A stretch of DNA of 64,000 nucleotides from Lepas anatifera (lineage: Eukaryota > Arthropoda > Thecostraca > Lepadidae), in the NCBI GenBank assembly GCA_034440635.1, contig JAOTON010000971.1, forward strand, positions 1,860,001 to 1,924,000, written 5' to 3'. The notes beneath the pieces are model-generated. The model saw only the letters and a program-made list of their open reading frames with translations. It did not search any database and had not been told where the DNA came from. This document shows, in pieces, positions 10,498 through 21,660 of this stretch. Each line of letters starts with the position of its first letter. The stretch's first letter is position 1. Both the position numbers and the translations under genes were made by a program.

Positions 10498-13400
10498 ACT
10501 GGGATGTTTCTGATGTGGCAATAATCTAGCATGGGCTGCCTATGGGCGTCGTGCTGGGGACAGTCCATGAGGATATGGTAGGGATTTTCCATGGCAGAGC
10601 AGGTACCACAGGTACCTACACGCCCATAGGCATTTAATTTGGTGTGTCCGCTTCTGAGTCTGGTCAGGATGACCCCACACCGACGACTGTTTTGGTTGGA
10701 GCTGGGCCAGTAGCCGATGTTAGGCTTGATATGGAATAAATGGGCGCTGTGGTTAGTGGTCCAGTCATTTTGGATGTACTTCCGGATATGGTTCTGGAGG
10801 AGAGCTTTTCTATCGTCTCCAGACCATTTGAGAGGTGTGACCTCTCTGAGTTCTAGAGACTTTTTGGCCTGTTCGTCGGCTTTTTCATTTCCGAGAATTT
10901 TGCAGTGGCCTGGGATCCAAAGAAAGGAGACATCTGGGATATCGTCGATACCCTTCTGGATGTCTGCTATTACGTGATGGCTGGGATTGACTACGTTATT
11001 GATAGCCTCCAAGACAGATTTAGAGTCTGAACAGATGACGGCTGAATTAATATTTAGGGTTCTAATCTGGACTAGTGTATCTAGAATGGCGACAGCCTCG
11101 GCAGTAAAGATTGAGCAGTTGTCCGGAAGTCGTTTTTGGAGGCAAATATTTTGCCCCCAGATGCCGAGGCCTACTTTTTCGCCTATTTTAGAGCCGTCGG
11201 TGAAAATGAAGGTTTTGCCAGTGTTGTTAGACTGGAACTCCAAGAATTTCTGGGAGATCTCTGTGGTGAGGTTGTCTTTGCGTGTGGTGAAGAGAAACTC
11301 GACTTTGAGCTGTTTGCGAGTCCAAAAGCGGGATAGTGGGGGTTTGCCTATGGCTTCTGGGATCGCAAGGTTCAGGGTTTCCAGGGTCTTAGCTAATCTA
11401 TTCTTAAATGGAGGCCAGGTTGTCCGATTAGTTTTTGATATACGTCCAGGGTGGGCGAAACATTGTTTCGCCGGGTGATTTTCGGTAGATTGGACCTTGA
11501 TATAGTAAGAGATAAGCTGGGAGTGGCGTCTTGTTTGGAGAGGGCACAGCCCACTGTCCACTAACAAGCTGGTGATGAGGGATTCTCTGAGCGCGCCTGT
11601 GGCTTCCCGGATACTTGCGTTTTGGATGCGCTCTAGCTTTAGCTTATTAGTGTTGTTCGTTGAGTCAAAGACGAACGAATTATATTCGAGTATGGGCCGG
11701 ATCAAGGACTTGTAGGGCATGAGCAGGGTCTTTCGATCCCCGCCGTACTCTGTTCCGCCGAGCATGCGGAGGATATTGACTCGTTTCTGACAGCTAGGGA
11801 CGACTTTGGTAATATGCTCGTTAAAACTAAGGCGGGTATCAAGGATGACGCCTAAGAATTTGAAGCTTTTCGCGCATTCAATGGGTTTGCCTGAGATTTG
11901 GAGCTGAGGAACAGCGTGTCTCACACCTGGCCTGGCAGAGACTACGACTGATGACTTTTCGGCCGAGAGTGATAGACCCATTGAATTGCTCCAAGCATGG
12001 ATGTCGTCGAGACTACCCTGCAATTCGGTAGTCGCGGTTTTGAATTCTGGTTGACTGCGCCGCCTGGTGTCGACCGGAGTGGATTTCCAAATAGCGACAT
12101 CATCTGCAAATAGGGAGTACTTAACTCCAGGTGGTAGCTTTTTGGAAAAAATGTCATTGATCATGACTAGGAAGAGGGTCGGAGATAAAACGCTACCCTG
12201 GGGTGTGCCCTGGTCTTGAGATGTCAGATAGGAAAAGGTGGTGCCGCAGTGCACTTTGAATTTTCTGTCCCTAAGAAAGTTGTCAATGAATCTAGCAAGG
12301 TGGCCATGGACTCCCAGTGTACAGAGCTTATACAAAAGGACGTCTTTTTGTACACAAGCAAAGGCCGACTTGATATCTAAGAATGCAGCAATTGTGGCTT
12401 CCTTCTTGCAGAAGCCATTTTGGACGTCACTGACCAGTTTGATCAGATAGTCAGTGGTGGCTCGCCCGCGCCGGAAACCCGATTGCATAGCATCGAGTTT
12501 ATTTTCGAGAATTTCGTGCAGTCTTACGTTGAGCATGCGCTCTACAAGCTTGCTAGCACAGCTAGTAAGCGAAATGGGGCGATAACCTTTAGGGTCCGTT
12601 TTTTCTTTGCCAGGTTTTGGAATGGGAATGATGACACTCTCCCGCCACATAGTGGGGAACGAGTCGCTAAGAAACATGTTGTTAATGGCCGAGAGAAGAT
12701 ATTTTAGTGCTGTCTGGCTGAGGTGACTGAAGAAAGAGTAGTGAATTTCATCCGGGCCCACTGCAGTGTTCCCACACTTGCTAATGGAGTAATTTAGTTC
12801 GGTCATTGTAAAAGGTACGTTATAGTACTCCTGATTACTAGAATTGAAGAATATGCGGCGTTTGCACCATTCGGCCTGGTCTTTTGAGCGCTGGTTGTAG
12901 GAACTGTTGGCTGCAACGCCATTGTAATGATCAGCAAAGGTGTCCATGACTTCCTTGGGTGTCGTGATGTTTTGGCCGGAGATTGTCAGTTGAGGGAAGG
13001 GTCCACGGGGCGGTCGTTTCGCAGAGAAAGCTCCAATGGTTTTCAAGATTTGAGAAATGGGTGTGAAGCGGTTGAATTTAGAAACGAAGGCGTTGAAACT
13101 ATCTTTTTGGACCCGCTTGCACGTGTTTTGGAAGTGGGCTTTGGCTGCCCGGAGGGCATTGCGAGTAGGGCTGTGTGCCCTCCTCTCGTAGGCTTTCCTG
13201 GCTCTAATCATTTGAGCTTTGGCGTGTGCCGTCTCTGCATTCCACCATGGGGCTCCTTTTTTCTGTCGGGGGCCTTGACTTTTTGGTATTGCTAAATGTG
13301 CTGCTGAGCTGATGGCTCTTAGTACCGAGTCAATGTCTGCCGAGTCGGGGTCACCTCCGGTGACAAGTGTGAGGTTGACCTCTGCCTCAAACTTGTTCCA

Positions 13401-14120
13401 GTCGGCACGTTTTAGATTCCATGAGGGTGTAAAAAGAGTAACACGGTCGATTGAGCCTGTGGGAATACCAATTTTTATTGGGAGGTGATCGCTCATTCCT
13501 GGGTTGTCTTCGACTTCCCAGGTGAACAGTGACGCAATTCTAGGAGAGCAGCACGAGATGTCAATGGCAGTGTCAGAATGGCCACCGCGCATTGCTTGGT
13601 GGGTCGGAGCGCCGTTATTTAAGATAACTAGATTTTGAGAGTCTATTGCGTCATAGATTATTTCGCCTCTGCGAGTGGTGGTGGCGCTGCCCCATGAGGG
13701 ATGATGACCGTTCAAGTCTCCAAGTAGTAGCAAAGGGCCGGGAATTTGTGCCAAAAGTTGTGCGAGTTCCCGAGCCGACGGGTCAGGATCGCTTGGAGAG
13801 ATGTACATTGAAATCACCGTCAATTTGACGTGCTGAATTTCTACATTAATAGCGACACAGTCGAGTGGCGTAACCAAAGGCACTTGGCTGTGAGGGATGG
13901 TATTTTCAATAAGGATGGCAGTGCCTCCTTTACGGACAGTAGCGTTTACATTATGGCGGTACCAAGAGTAACCCGAGATTTTGAATTTGTTATTATCATT
14001 ATCATTAAAGAGGGTTTCTTGGAGTGCTGCTACTGCCGGCTTTTTCTCAGCAAAGATTGATTTAAATAAGGGGAATTTCCCAATTAGACTGTTTGTGTTC
14101 CATTGGAGAATTGAACCCAT
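10476..14120 (-). CDS. LINE-A ORF2: endonuclease - reverse transcriptase - RNase H
   Basis: The 1214-residue frame is unbroken. An APE-type endonuclease occupies about residues 1-215, with QWNTNSL at the start, LQET, GDLNGHHPSWG near 131 and SDHLPI near 210. The reverse transcriptase follows, with PISLTSCASKLVERM and the catalytic FADD near 671. RNase H shows TDGS near 972, FTAEA, SDSKS and IPGHCKILGNEKAD, so the acidic residues are present. A C-terminal CGTC-H-C zinc-type motif lies near 1170. In the family, the protein nicks DNA and copies element RNA at the target site in the nucleus. The start is the first Met, directly before the conserved endonuclease opening. The last ten or so residues are encoded by the abutting transposon-like terminus, so the natural C-terminus is probably lost. 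Confidence 0.93.
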   Translation of the reverse strand: MGSILQWNTNSLIGKFPLFKSIFAEKKPAVAALQETLFNDNDNNKFKISGYSWYRHNVNATVRKGGTAILIENTIPHSQVPLVTPLDCVAINVEIQHVKLTVISMYISPSDPDPSARELAQLLAQIPGPLLLLGDLNGHHPSWGSATTTRRGEIIYDAIDSQNLVILNNGAPTHQAMRGGHSDTAIDISCCSPRIASLFTWEVEDNPGMSDHLPIKIGIPTGSIDRVTLFTPSWNLKRADWNKFEAEVNLTLVTGGDPDSADIDSVLRAISSAAHLAIPKSQGPRQKKGAPWWNAETAHAKAQMIRARKAYERRAHSPTRNALRAAKAHFQNTCKRVQKDSFNAFVSKFNRFTPISQILKTIGAFSAKRPPRGPFPQLTISGQNITTPKEVMDTFADHYNGVAANSSYNQRSKDQAEWCKRRIFFNSSNQEYYNVPFTMTELNYSISKCGNTAVGPDEIHYSFFSHLSQTALKYLLSAINNMFLSDSFPTMWRESVIIPIPKPGKEKTDPKGYRPISLTSCASKLVERMLNVRLHEILENKLDAMQSGFRRGRATTDYLIKLVSDVQNGFCKKEATIAAFLDIKSAFACVQKDVLLYKLCTLGVHGHLARFIDNFLRDRKFKVHCGTTFSYLTSQDQGTPQGSVLSPTLFLVMINDIFSKKLPPGVKYSLFADDVAIWKSTPVDTRRRSQPEFKTATTELQGSLDDIHAWSNSMGLSLSAEKSSVVVSARPGVRHAVPQLQISGKPIECAKSFKFLGVILDTRLSFNEHITKVVPSCQKRVNILRMLGGTEYGGDRKTLLMPYKSLIRPILEYNSFVFDSTNNTNKLKLERIQNASIREATGALRESLITSLLVDSGLCPLQTRRHSQLISYYIKVQSTENHPAKQCFAHPGRISKTNRTTWPPFKNRLAKTLETLNLAIPEAIGKPPLSRFWTRKQLKVEFLFTTRKDNLTTEISQKFLEFQSNNTGKTFIFTDGSKIGEKVGLGIWGQNICLQKRLPDNCSIFTAEAVAILDTLVQIRTLNINSAVICSDSKSVLEAINNVVNPSHHVIADIQKGIDDIPDVSFLWIPGHCKILGNEKADEQAKKSLELREVTPLKWSGDDRKALLQNHIRKYIQNDWTTNHSAHLFHIKPNIGYWPSSNQNSRRCGVILTRLRSGHTKLNAYGRVGTCGTCSAMENPYHILMDCPQHDAHRQPMLDYCHIRNIPVRGVGTV

Positions 14121-14134
14121 GGTGGTTTAATGTC

Positions 14135-14983
14135 TTAGATGCTGGGGGGTTTGCGGGGGCGGGGGCGGAGGTGATAGGAATGTATGCTACTCGTGTCGCT
14201 GGTAGTGGAAACGGGGGACGAGTGCCGGGTGTACCGGAGTTTCTTCGGCACTGGGGGGCTGCCAGGCCTGAGGGATTTCGATGAGACTGAACTGGTGGGG
14301 GAGGCTGACCTGAGATAACTATTTTCTACAGAGTCTGTGACCGAGATGCTGTCAGCATTTGGGTAAGACTCGGTCCCGGGCAGCTCACTATCAGGTTCGC
14401 TGTTGCTACCTGACGTGTCAGAATCACTGGCAAATTGGAATTGCATGTAATGACATGCCAGGTCTGTTTGAGAGCCACAATGGCGGGTCGTCGGTGCTTG
14501 AGAGGCAGGAGCTTTGCTGCTGTCCGTGAGAGAGGTTTCGGTTTGGGTGGCTACATTGACTTTTTCTGTTTGAGTGGCAGCTGTTTTACTGGAAGGGGGA
14601 GAGCTGCCACTCTGGTGTTTCCGTCCCGGCGCCCGCCGTAGGCGGCGCCTGGGAGGGGGTGCACCGGTGACTTTTGGGTGGGAGGGGGCTGGGAGCGGGG
14701 GAAACTCGGTACAGCTAGGCACCTGCTGAGGGCTGCTTTGCTGCCCTTCGGTTGGGGTCCAGGTCTTCCTGATGGCATGTGAGGGACGGGGTCGGCGGTA
14801 CTTTTGGGCGGAAGACCCGGAGTGGAACAGGCTGGGTTGGCTGGAGGATCCGTCCAGCCCGTGTTGGGAGTCCACTTGCGCCAAAAGGTGTTTGTGCTGT
14901 GGTGCGTGTTTTGCATGACATGGGGGATGGCCAGCCGAAGGGGTACCATGACTAGCGGCTCCATCAGGGGGCGAAGGGGACAC
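14135..14983 (-). pseudogene. LINE-A ORF1 C-terminal part in another frame
   Basis: This 282-residue frame overlaps the end of the knuckle frame. It ends with the low-complexity tail SIHSYHLRPRPRKPPSI only 14 bases before ORF2 starts. That position is what is expected for the natural end of ORF1. The likeliest explanation is a frameshift in ORF1 near 14950-14985. Programmed shifting is possible but I see no slippery site or structure I could defend. Confidence 0.55.
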
Positions 14984-15861
14984 TTTTGGGAGGCGGTGAG
15001 CTGAGGAGTGGCCTGGCCAGCTGTGCTGGGGGCTGCCGCGGTGGCCTTCCCACCACGTGCCTGGGTTATGGAGTGGTGGTTTTCGCTCTCACGCATTTTT
15101 TTGCGGGCCAGGTCGAAGGGCAGCTTTTCGTCTTCAGCCACCATATTTACATGTTTTTCACGGAGCCAGGCTGGGCACTTAGGATCGGTAGCCCCATGGG
15201 CGCCGCCACAGGCAGTGCACAGGAGGCTAAGGGAGGTGCAGTCTTTGGTTCGGTGTGCAGCACTGCACTTGCCACAGCGGGGGGCGGGGTTTTTACAGCT
15301 GGATTCAACGTGGCCGTACCTTTGACAGATTTGACACCTGATGGGGTTGGTGTAGAACGGCTTCACTGGGTAGACACAGTCGCCTAGTTTGATACGGTCA
15401 CAGTCATCTCGGCACTTTGTGTCGAAGGTGACGAGGAAGCGATTGTCTTTACGGTGAGGGGCTTTTTCGGTGGTGGGCTTGGGGAGAGTGAGTCTTTGAA
15501 TGGTGAGCACACTTTGGCCCTCAAAATCAAAGTTGCGCTCGATTTCGTCTTCAGAGAGGTGGGAAGCCTCTGGCGCACGAATTGTGCCCCGGTAGAAGTT
15601 CAGAGACTTATGAATGGCGAAACTCGCCGGTTTTGATCCGAAAGTTTTGGTATGAAGCAGGGCTTTGGTTGAGGCAGCGTTGCTGGTTTTAACAAGGACG
15701 TCGTTTTGGTGCCGGATAATTTCATAGCTGCCTGTCACCTTTCGGCTGATGGCCTTGTCCAGATTGAAGGTAGATTCCTCCGCAAGATTTTGGTGGATGG
15801 AGTCGTAACTACCAACCAGCCAAGCTCCGCTTGGCAGGTTTGCATTGTTAAGGCGATCCAA
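14551..15861 (-). CDS. LINE-A ORF1: CCHC Gag-like nucleic-acid-binding protein
   Basis: The 436-residue frame starts MDRLNNANLPSGAW. After an N-terminal region it shows a run of zinc knuckles (CQICQRYGHVESSC, CGKCSAAHRTKDC, CTACGGAHGATDPKC), typical of ORF1 of Jockey/I-group LINEs, which coats element RNA. The part after about residue 290 is proline- and serine-rich. A second frame at 14135-14983 overlaps it and reaches ORF2, so the downstream half of this frame may be out of register because of an indel. I take the N-terminal and knuckle part as genuine and the C-terminal part as doubtful. Confidence 0.8.
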   Translation of the reverse strand: MDRLNNANLPSGAWLVGSYDSIHQNLAEESTFNLDKAISRKVTGSYEIIRHQNDVLVKTSNAASTKALLHTKTFGSKPASFAIHKSLNFYRGTIRAPEASHLSEDEIERNFDFEGQSVLTIQRLTLPKPTTEKAPHRKDNRFLVTFDTKCRDDCDRIKLGDCVYPVKPFYTNPIRCQICQRYGHVESSCKNPAPRCGKCSAAHRTKDCTSLSLLCTACGGAHGATDPKCPAWLREKHVNMVAEDEKLPFDLARKKMRESENHHSITQARGGKATAAAPSTAGQATPQLTASQKCPLRPLMEPLVMVPLRLAIPHVMQNTHHSTNTFWRKWTPNTGWTDPPANPACSTPGLPPKSTADPVPHMPSGRPGPQPKGSKAALSRCLAVPSFPRSQPPPTQKSPVHPLPGAAYGGRRDGNTRVAALPLPVKQLPLKQKKSM

Positions 15862-16779
15862 TGGAATGGCTGGCTATATTAACTGAGTCTCTTTGATTTA
15901 GCGGCCCCTATTTCTTCGAATTTAGTATTAAGTACGCCTAAAACCTACTAATAAAAGTACTAAGTGAATGAAAAAATAAACATGGCTGGACAGCGATTCT
16001 ACTTAAATAGCGCAACAGCGACAAGACAAGTTAGAAATATTTATGTGATGTAGAGCCTGCCAAAAATTTAAACAGGCCGGAAGCCACTTATTTTGAGGGC
16101 ATATTTATTAGGTATATTTGAGATAAGTGCAGGCTAAAACTAGCTAGAATAAATATTGCTGCCCATTAGGGTGTTTCATTGTTCCAAAATGCAATATTTC
16201 GACGCATATCGATGTTCCCCTCAAACCTCATCTGCTTACAAGCTTCTGTGCGAAATTTCCATGTATTTCGATGATATTTAGATGTCGCGCACTTTTGCAG
16301 CTTTTTATCAAATGTATTCAAATGTACACATAAGCGTAGGAACGTCCTGAATATTCGGGAGGCCATGGTTGCATTTGGAAGTAATTTCTTTCCAGCCAGC
16401 GCCATAGGGTTAAGGGTTAAGAATCAAGAATATTGGGCGGGGGCTATGACCCCCTGCCCCCCTGTTCCTACGCCTATGAATGTGCACATTTCCACACTGA
16501 TACTGGCGCTGGTTTTCTTTTGCTTGGTTTTCTATTTCACATCTGAAATATTCTTCAAATTAAGTAAAACATTTATTGCTGCACAATGACTAGCCTGAAT
16601 ATAAAACCCGACCGATTTAGGGAGCATCCCGCCCCGTTTTCAAGGGAGATGAAGATAACACTATGACATGAACTAACTAAGCGAAAAACACGAAGATAGG
16701 GTACACTTTGAAAGAACAATCTTAGCTATGAACATGACGAATCATTGTATAATTATTAGCTCTAAACACGTGTTATTTT
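15862..16779. other. No gene recognised; DNA-transposon-like end near 16478
   Basis: AT-rich sequence upstream of LINE-A. A degenerate terminus read on the minus strand, GGCGTAGGAACAGGGGGGCA, begins near 16476 and resembles the end at 10497 but in the same orientation, so the two do not bracket one element. The short open frames have no recognisable domain. Confidence 0.5.
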
Positions 16780-17079
16780 TCAATTCAATCTCTTGTTTGG
16801 CTGGCGTTTTAAGAGGTCCAAAAATCCAGAGAAGATGGTAACTTTGCCGATATTTCTATCCATTTTTGGTTCCGTGGTGGTTTGGATGTAAATTGCCTCT
16901 TTTATTTCCCGCTGTTTTTGTCTTGAGTCCAAAGTCAAAGTTGTTATGGCGTCCAATTTGATACAATGATCCTTCTTGAATGCATGTTCCGCTGTGGCCT
17001 CCGCTGCTCTCTCGTCAATTGACCCTCGGATTAGTTTTTGTCGAGATTTTCGGTGTTCGTCTTGTCGGACTTCCATCAT
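16780..17079 (-). pseudogene. Penelope-like GIY-YIG region remnant (tentative)
   Basis: The frame contains EHAFKKDHCIKLDAITTL followed by SRQKQREIKEAIYIQ and a PKMDRNIG ending. This order (AEHA...H.I, then R..R.IKEA..I, then a N/DR.G ending) resembles the C-terminal GIY-YIG endonuclease part of Penelope-like retroelements. No reverse transcriptase domain is visible. A second scrap in the opposite orientation follows at 17221. The assignment rests on motif memory and is not strong. Confidence 0.4.
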
Positions 17080-17220
17080 CCTTTTGCTTTCTCAAGTGTA
17101 TATTTTTGGACAGTCAAAACATTACATTACTGGGCCTGATTTTTCCGGTTGTCTATCCTGTCCTTTGGTTTGACCAGTAATTGTTTGATCGTTTAATGTG
17201 GCTTAAAATATGTTCTTACG

Positions 17221-17496
17221 TTGAATTTAGAACATATGCGTCAAATCTGTTGCGATACTCCTTCTACATATGGGAAGGATCATTATATCACATGGGACGC
17301 CACAACGACTTTAACTTTCGACTCAAGACAAAAACAGCGGGAAAGGGAGATCGCCCTCATCAAGAGATTCAACGGATTCGTCAAGGACGATAAGCAGAAG
17401 CAGTACTTGCTCCAGGTGGTGGAACTCCATCGGAGGGCTCTACCCAAGCGCACCAAGAAAGAATGCGCCTCTTTCAAGTGTAATGGTTTTTGGTGA
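17221..17496 (+). pseudogene. Second Penelope-like scrap, inverted relative to the first
   Basis: The frame contains KDHYITWDATTTLTFDSRQK and QREREIALIKRFNGF. The DATTTLTFDSRQKQRE core is nearly the same as that of the minus-strand scrap at about 16910-16985, so the two are inverted relative to each other. After that core the sequences diverge. It may be two inverted fragments of one element. Confidence 0.4.
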
Positions 17497-17499
17497 TAA

Positions 17500-18655
17500 A
17501 AGTGCGCGACCTCTAAATGTCCTTTTATTTTGCTTTTAAGGGTGTCAATCGATTCAGTTTTACGTATAGAGCTGGGGGAAAGTCGATATGACTTCGTTCC
17601 AAACAAACAAAATTTTACTATAGTGGGCTGAAACACCCTACTGCCCATGGCTTCTCTAAGATGAATGTAGGCTATTGCAAGACTGATGCACTTTCCCATA
17701 TCCAACTTGGGTTTTCATTCCTTGCCCTGCTTGTGCCTTCGAAAAACGCTGGTTGGGGGTGTGTTGCTTACTACCAGTGGTGGTAAGCAACGCACAGGAC
17801 CTGAACTGCATGGAGTTAAAGCAGGATTTTGACTACACTGGATCTTTCTTTGGTATGTGAATTCCAATACCTCTGTACCTATTAGGCCAATAGACATAAT
17901 TTTACATCTATGCAGGCTAGTTGCCTCAGAGTTTTTACTGCAAGAAGGAATGACCAGGCAGGTGATGATCGTGAGTGGGATGCAAATTTTAAGCATTTGA
18001 TGTGTTTATAAAAATGCTACCTAAGGTCCACTTTACCAACACATTTTAGGTAGATCCAAATACTATGTTGACATTGACATTTTTTCCCTTTTGTTGATGT
18101 GTGAGATAGAAGTTTAGTGGGGGGGAGGAAGATGTGGTTATGGTTCCCAATTGTGTGTACATGTACGCTCCCATTAATAGATAGGTATGTTCCCAATAAT
18201 GACTATTTTCATGATAATTGCTACATTTAATCATGTGGAAAAGTACCATAATTGGAAACACTAGATAACTAGATAAAAAGATATACTAAAAAAGATAGAT
18301 ACACTAGATAACTAACCAAAAATGGAAACTTCTTCAAAAGGGAAATGCATGTCATTGGGGGAAACTGCGGTCAGAGTTGCCAATAATAGTTATGACCCCA
18401 ATACTGGAAAAAATGACCCATAATTGGAAATTTTCCTTCCAAAAACAAAAACATGATCTATAAATGAAAACTCAGTTTACTACTTTCATGCTGTAATGGT
18501 TTGGTGCTAGAACCTTGTCTGCTGCAAAAAGTAAGGGACAGGTAGAGGACATTCAGCATATTGGAAATAGTATTCAAGTATACAATGATTATTTCCAGCT
18601 CTGTGTGACAGAGGAGGCATACGTCGCATTGAGTTTGTAACAGCCAGCATACTTT
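17500..18655. other. No gene recognised (centre of giant inverted repeat)
   Basis: AT-rich sequence without recognisable coding content. A short hairpin lies at 17763-17791. The right arm of the giant inverted repeat starts abruptly at about 18660. Confidence 0.55.
17763..17791. repeat. Short hairpin
   Basis: GTTGCTTAC and its complement GTAAGCAAC face each other across 11 bases, with further ACCA/TGGT pairing possible inside. Function unknown. Confidence 0.6.
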
Positions 18656-18659
18656 CTGC

Positions 18660-21600
18660 ACCTCTGCCTTTTGGAACCCTCATGTACCGCCGGCGCCCCC
18701 ATTGGGCATCATTGGTGTCTTCTGTGTACTTCATCGGCGCCTCACGCTCCACCGTGGGCGCCTCTGCTTTTTAGAGCCCCTCTTTACCATTGGCGCCCCC
18801 GTGGTACATCATTGGTGCCTTTTGCCCAAATGGCGCCCCCGTGCCTCAATGAGGGGGCCTTCACCCTTTACCAGCCCGTTTTATACCAGTGGAGCCCCCA
18901 CTCTGTCTCCCCGCTACGTACTACTGGATCCCCACTCCCCACTACGGGCGCCCTCACCTTCTAACAATCCGCTCTATACCACTGGCGCCTCCATGGTGCA
19001 GCATTGATGTCTCGTTTTTTGCTCCAACGCCGCCCCCACGCATCGAGGTAAGCACCCCATCTTTTGAAACCCCGCATGTACCACCGGCGCCCCTATGGTG
19101 CATCATTGGTGCCTTTGTTGCACTCCACTGGTGCCCCAAGCCTCTTCCACCTCTTGACATCCCGCTATATACTACCGGCGCCCCACTCTTCACTACGGGC
19201 GCCCACATCTTCTAGAACTCCGCTCTATATCACTGGTGCCTCAATGGTGCAGCATTGATGTCTCGTTTTTGCTCCAGTGGCGCCCCCACGCATCACTGTG
19301 GGCGCCCCATCTTTTGGAACCACGTATGTACCACCGGCGCCAGCATTGGGCAGCATTGGTGCCTTCGTTTCACTCCACCGGCGCCCCCAAGCCTTATCGT
19401 GGGCTCTCCCACTTCTTGGCACCCCGCTATAAACTATTGGCGCCCCAATCCTCACCACGGAACCCCCACCTTCGGAAAATCCGCTCTATACCACTGCCGC
19501 CTCCAAGGTGCAGCATTGATATCTCGTTTTTGCTCCAACGGCGCCCCCCACGCGTCACTGTGGGCGCCGTACCTTTTGAACTCTCATGTACCACCGGCGC
19601 CCCCATTGGGCATCGTTGGTGTCTTCTGTGTACTTCACCGGCGCCCCACGCTTCACCGTGGGCGCCTTTGCTTTTTAGAGCCGATCTTTACCATTGGCGC
19701 CCCCGTGGTACATCATTGGTGCCTTTTTGCTCAAATGGCGCCCCCATGCCTCTTTGAGGGGGTATTCACCCTTTACCAGCCCGTTTTATACCAGTGGAGC
19801 CCCCACTCTGTCTCCCCGCTACGTACTACTGGATACCCACTCCCCACTACGGGCGCCCTCACCTTCTAACAATCCGCTCTATACCACTGGCGCCTCCATG
19901 GTGCAGCATTGATGTCTCGTTTTTTGCTCCAACGCCGCCCCCACGCGTCGAGGTAAGCACCCCATCTTTTGAAACCCCGCATGTACCACCGGCGCCCCTA
20001 TGGTGCATCATTGGTGCCTTCGTTTCACTCCACTGGTGCCTCAAGCCTCTTCCACCTCTTGACATCCCGCTATATACTACCGGCACCCCACTCTTCACTA
20101 CGGGCGCCCACATCTTCTAGAACTCCGCTCTATATCACTGGTGCCTCAATGGTGCAGCATTGATGTCTCGTTTTTGCTCCAGTGGCGCCCCCACGCATCA
20201 CTGTGGGCGCCCCATCTTTTGGAACCACGTATGTACCACCGGCGCCAGCATTGGGCAGCATTGGTGCCTTCGTTTCACTCCACCGGCGCCCCCAAGCCTT
20301 ATCGTGGGCTCTCCCACTTCTTGGCACCCCGCTATAAACTATTGGCGCCCCAATCCTCACCACGGGCGCCCCCACCTTCGGAAAATCTGCTCTATACCAC
20401 TGCCGCCTCCAAGGTGCAGCATTAATATCTCGTTTTTGCTCCAACGGCGCCCCCACGCGTCACTGTGGGCGCCCTACCTTTTTGAACTCTCATGTACCAC
20501 CGGCGCCCCCATTGGGCATCATTGGTGTCTTCTGTGTACTTCACCGGCGCCCCACGCTTCACCGTGGGCGCCTTTGCTTTTTAGTGCCGATCTTTACCAT
20601 TGGTGCCCCCGTGGTACATCATTGGTGCCTTTTTGCTCAAATGGCGCCCCCATGCCTTACTGAGGGGATCTTCACCTTTTACCAGCCCGTTTTATACCAG
20701 TGAGCCCCCACTCTCTCTCCCCTCTATGTACTACTTGATCCCCACTCCCCACTACGGGCGCCCCCACCTTCTAACAATCCGCTCTATGCCACTGGCGCCC
20801 CCATGGTGCATCATTGGTGCTTTCGTTTACTCCACCGGCGCCTCCAAGCCTCATCGTGGGCTCTTCCACTTCTTGGCATCCCGCTATTAACTATTGGCGC
20901 CCCAATCCTCACTACGGGCGCCTTCACCTTCGGAAAATCCGCTCTATACCACTGGCGCCTCCATGGTGCAGCATTGATGTCTCGTTTTTACTTCAACGGC
21001 GCCGCCACGCGTCACTGTGGGCGCCTCATGTGCTGAAACCCTGCATGTACCACCGGCATCCCCATTGGGCTTCATTGGTGTCTTTTGTGCACTCCACTGG
21101 CGCGGCGCCCCCACGCTTCACTGTGGGCACCCCCTGCTTTTTGGGCCCGCTCTTTAACTCTGGCGCCCCCATGGTGCATAATTGGTGCGTTTCTTTTTTA
21201 ATATCAAACGGCACCCCCATGCCCCATTGAGGGGCCTTCACCTTTCAACAGTTCCTCCTATACCACCCGAGCCCCACTCTTACGATGCATTATTGTTGTC
21301 TGCTTTTAGCTTTATGGGTGCCTTCCCCCGCCTCTTTCCACCATCTTTTGACACATCGTTCTGTATCACTGGCGCCCCCATAATGAATCATTGGTGCCTG
21401 TTCTTTGCTCCACCGGCGCCTTCATTTCCAGCCGTGGGCTCATCGGGAGCGCCCCCACATTTCGACAAACCGCTCTGCCTGGCGGCACCCATGGTACACA
21501 TTGGTGATTTTCTTTCGCTCCATTGATGCCCCCACACTTCACTATAGGCGCCCAAATATTTCTGCTGATTGCTTGATGAATCATTGGTATCTTACTTTTG

Positions 21601-21660
21601 CTCTATCGGCGCCCAACCACATCCCCCCACCACGCGCCACTATGGGCGCCCCAACTTTTG
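18660..21660. repeat. GGCGCC satellite (right arm)
   Basis: Mirror copy of the left-arm satellite, read as GGCGCCCC boxes. Within this arm a longer block is also repeated directly: about 18890-19500 is closely repeated at about 19795-20400, a period near 905 bp. This points to later segmental amplification. Open frames on both strands are consequences of the 105-bp period. Confidence 0.9.

Larger units (their letters stand above)
10498..15900 (-). mobile_element. LINE-A: non-LTR retrotransposon with RNase H (I/Jockey-like)
   Basis: This is a two-ORF LINE on the minus strand in the centre of the giant inverted repeat. ORF1 carries CCHC knuckles and ORF2 carries endonuclease, reverse transcriptase, RNase H and a terminal CCHC-type motif. 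ORF1 and ORF2 are separated by about 14 bases (frame of 14135-14983 to ORF2 start at 14120). ORF2 is uninterrupted but its last codons run into a transposon-like end at 10497, so the 3' UTR and tail are missing. The 5' limit is uncertain. Clade is assigned from domain order only. Confidence 0.88.

Noticed and set aside
18671..21230. Long plus-strand frames (up to 204 codons) in the right-arm satellite
   Set aside because: Same cause as above. They mirror the left-arm frames and show only repeat-unit residues.
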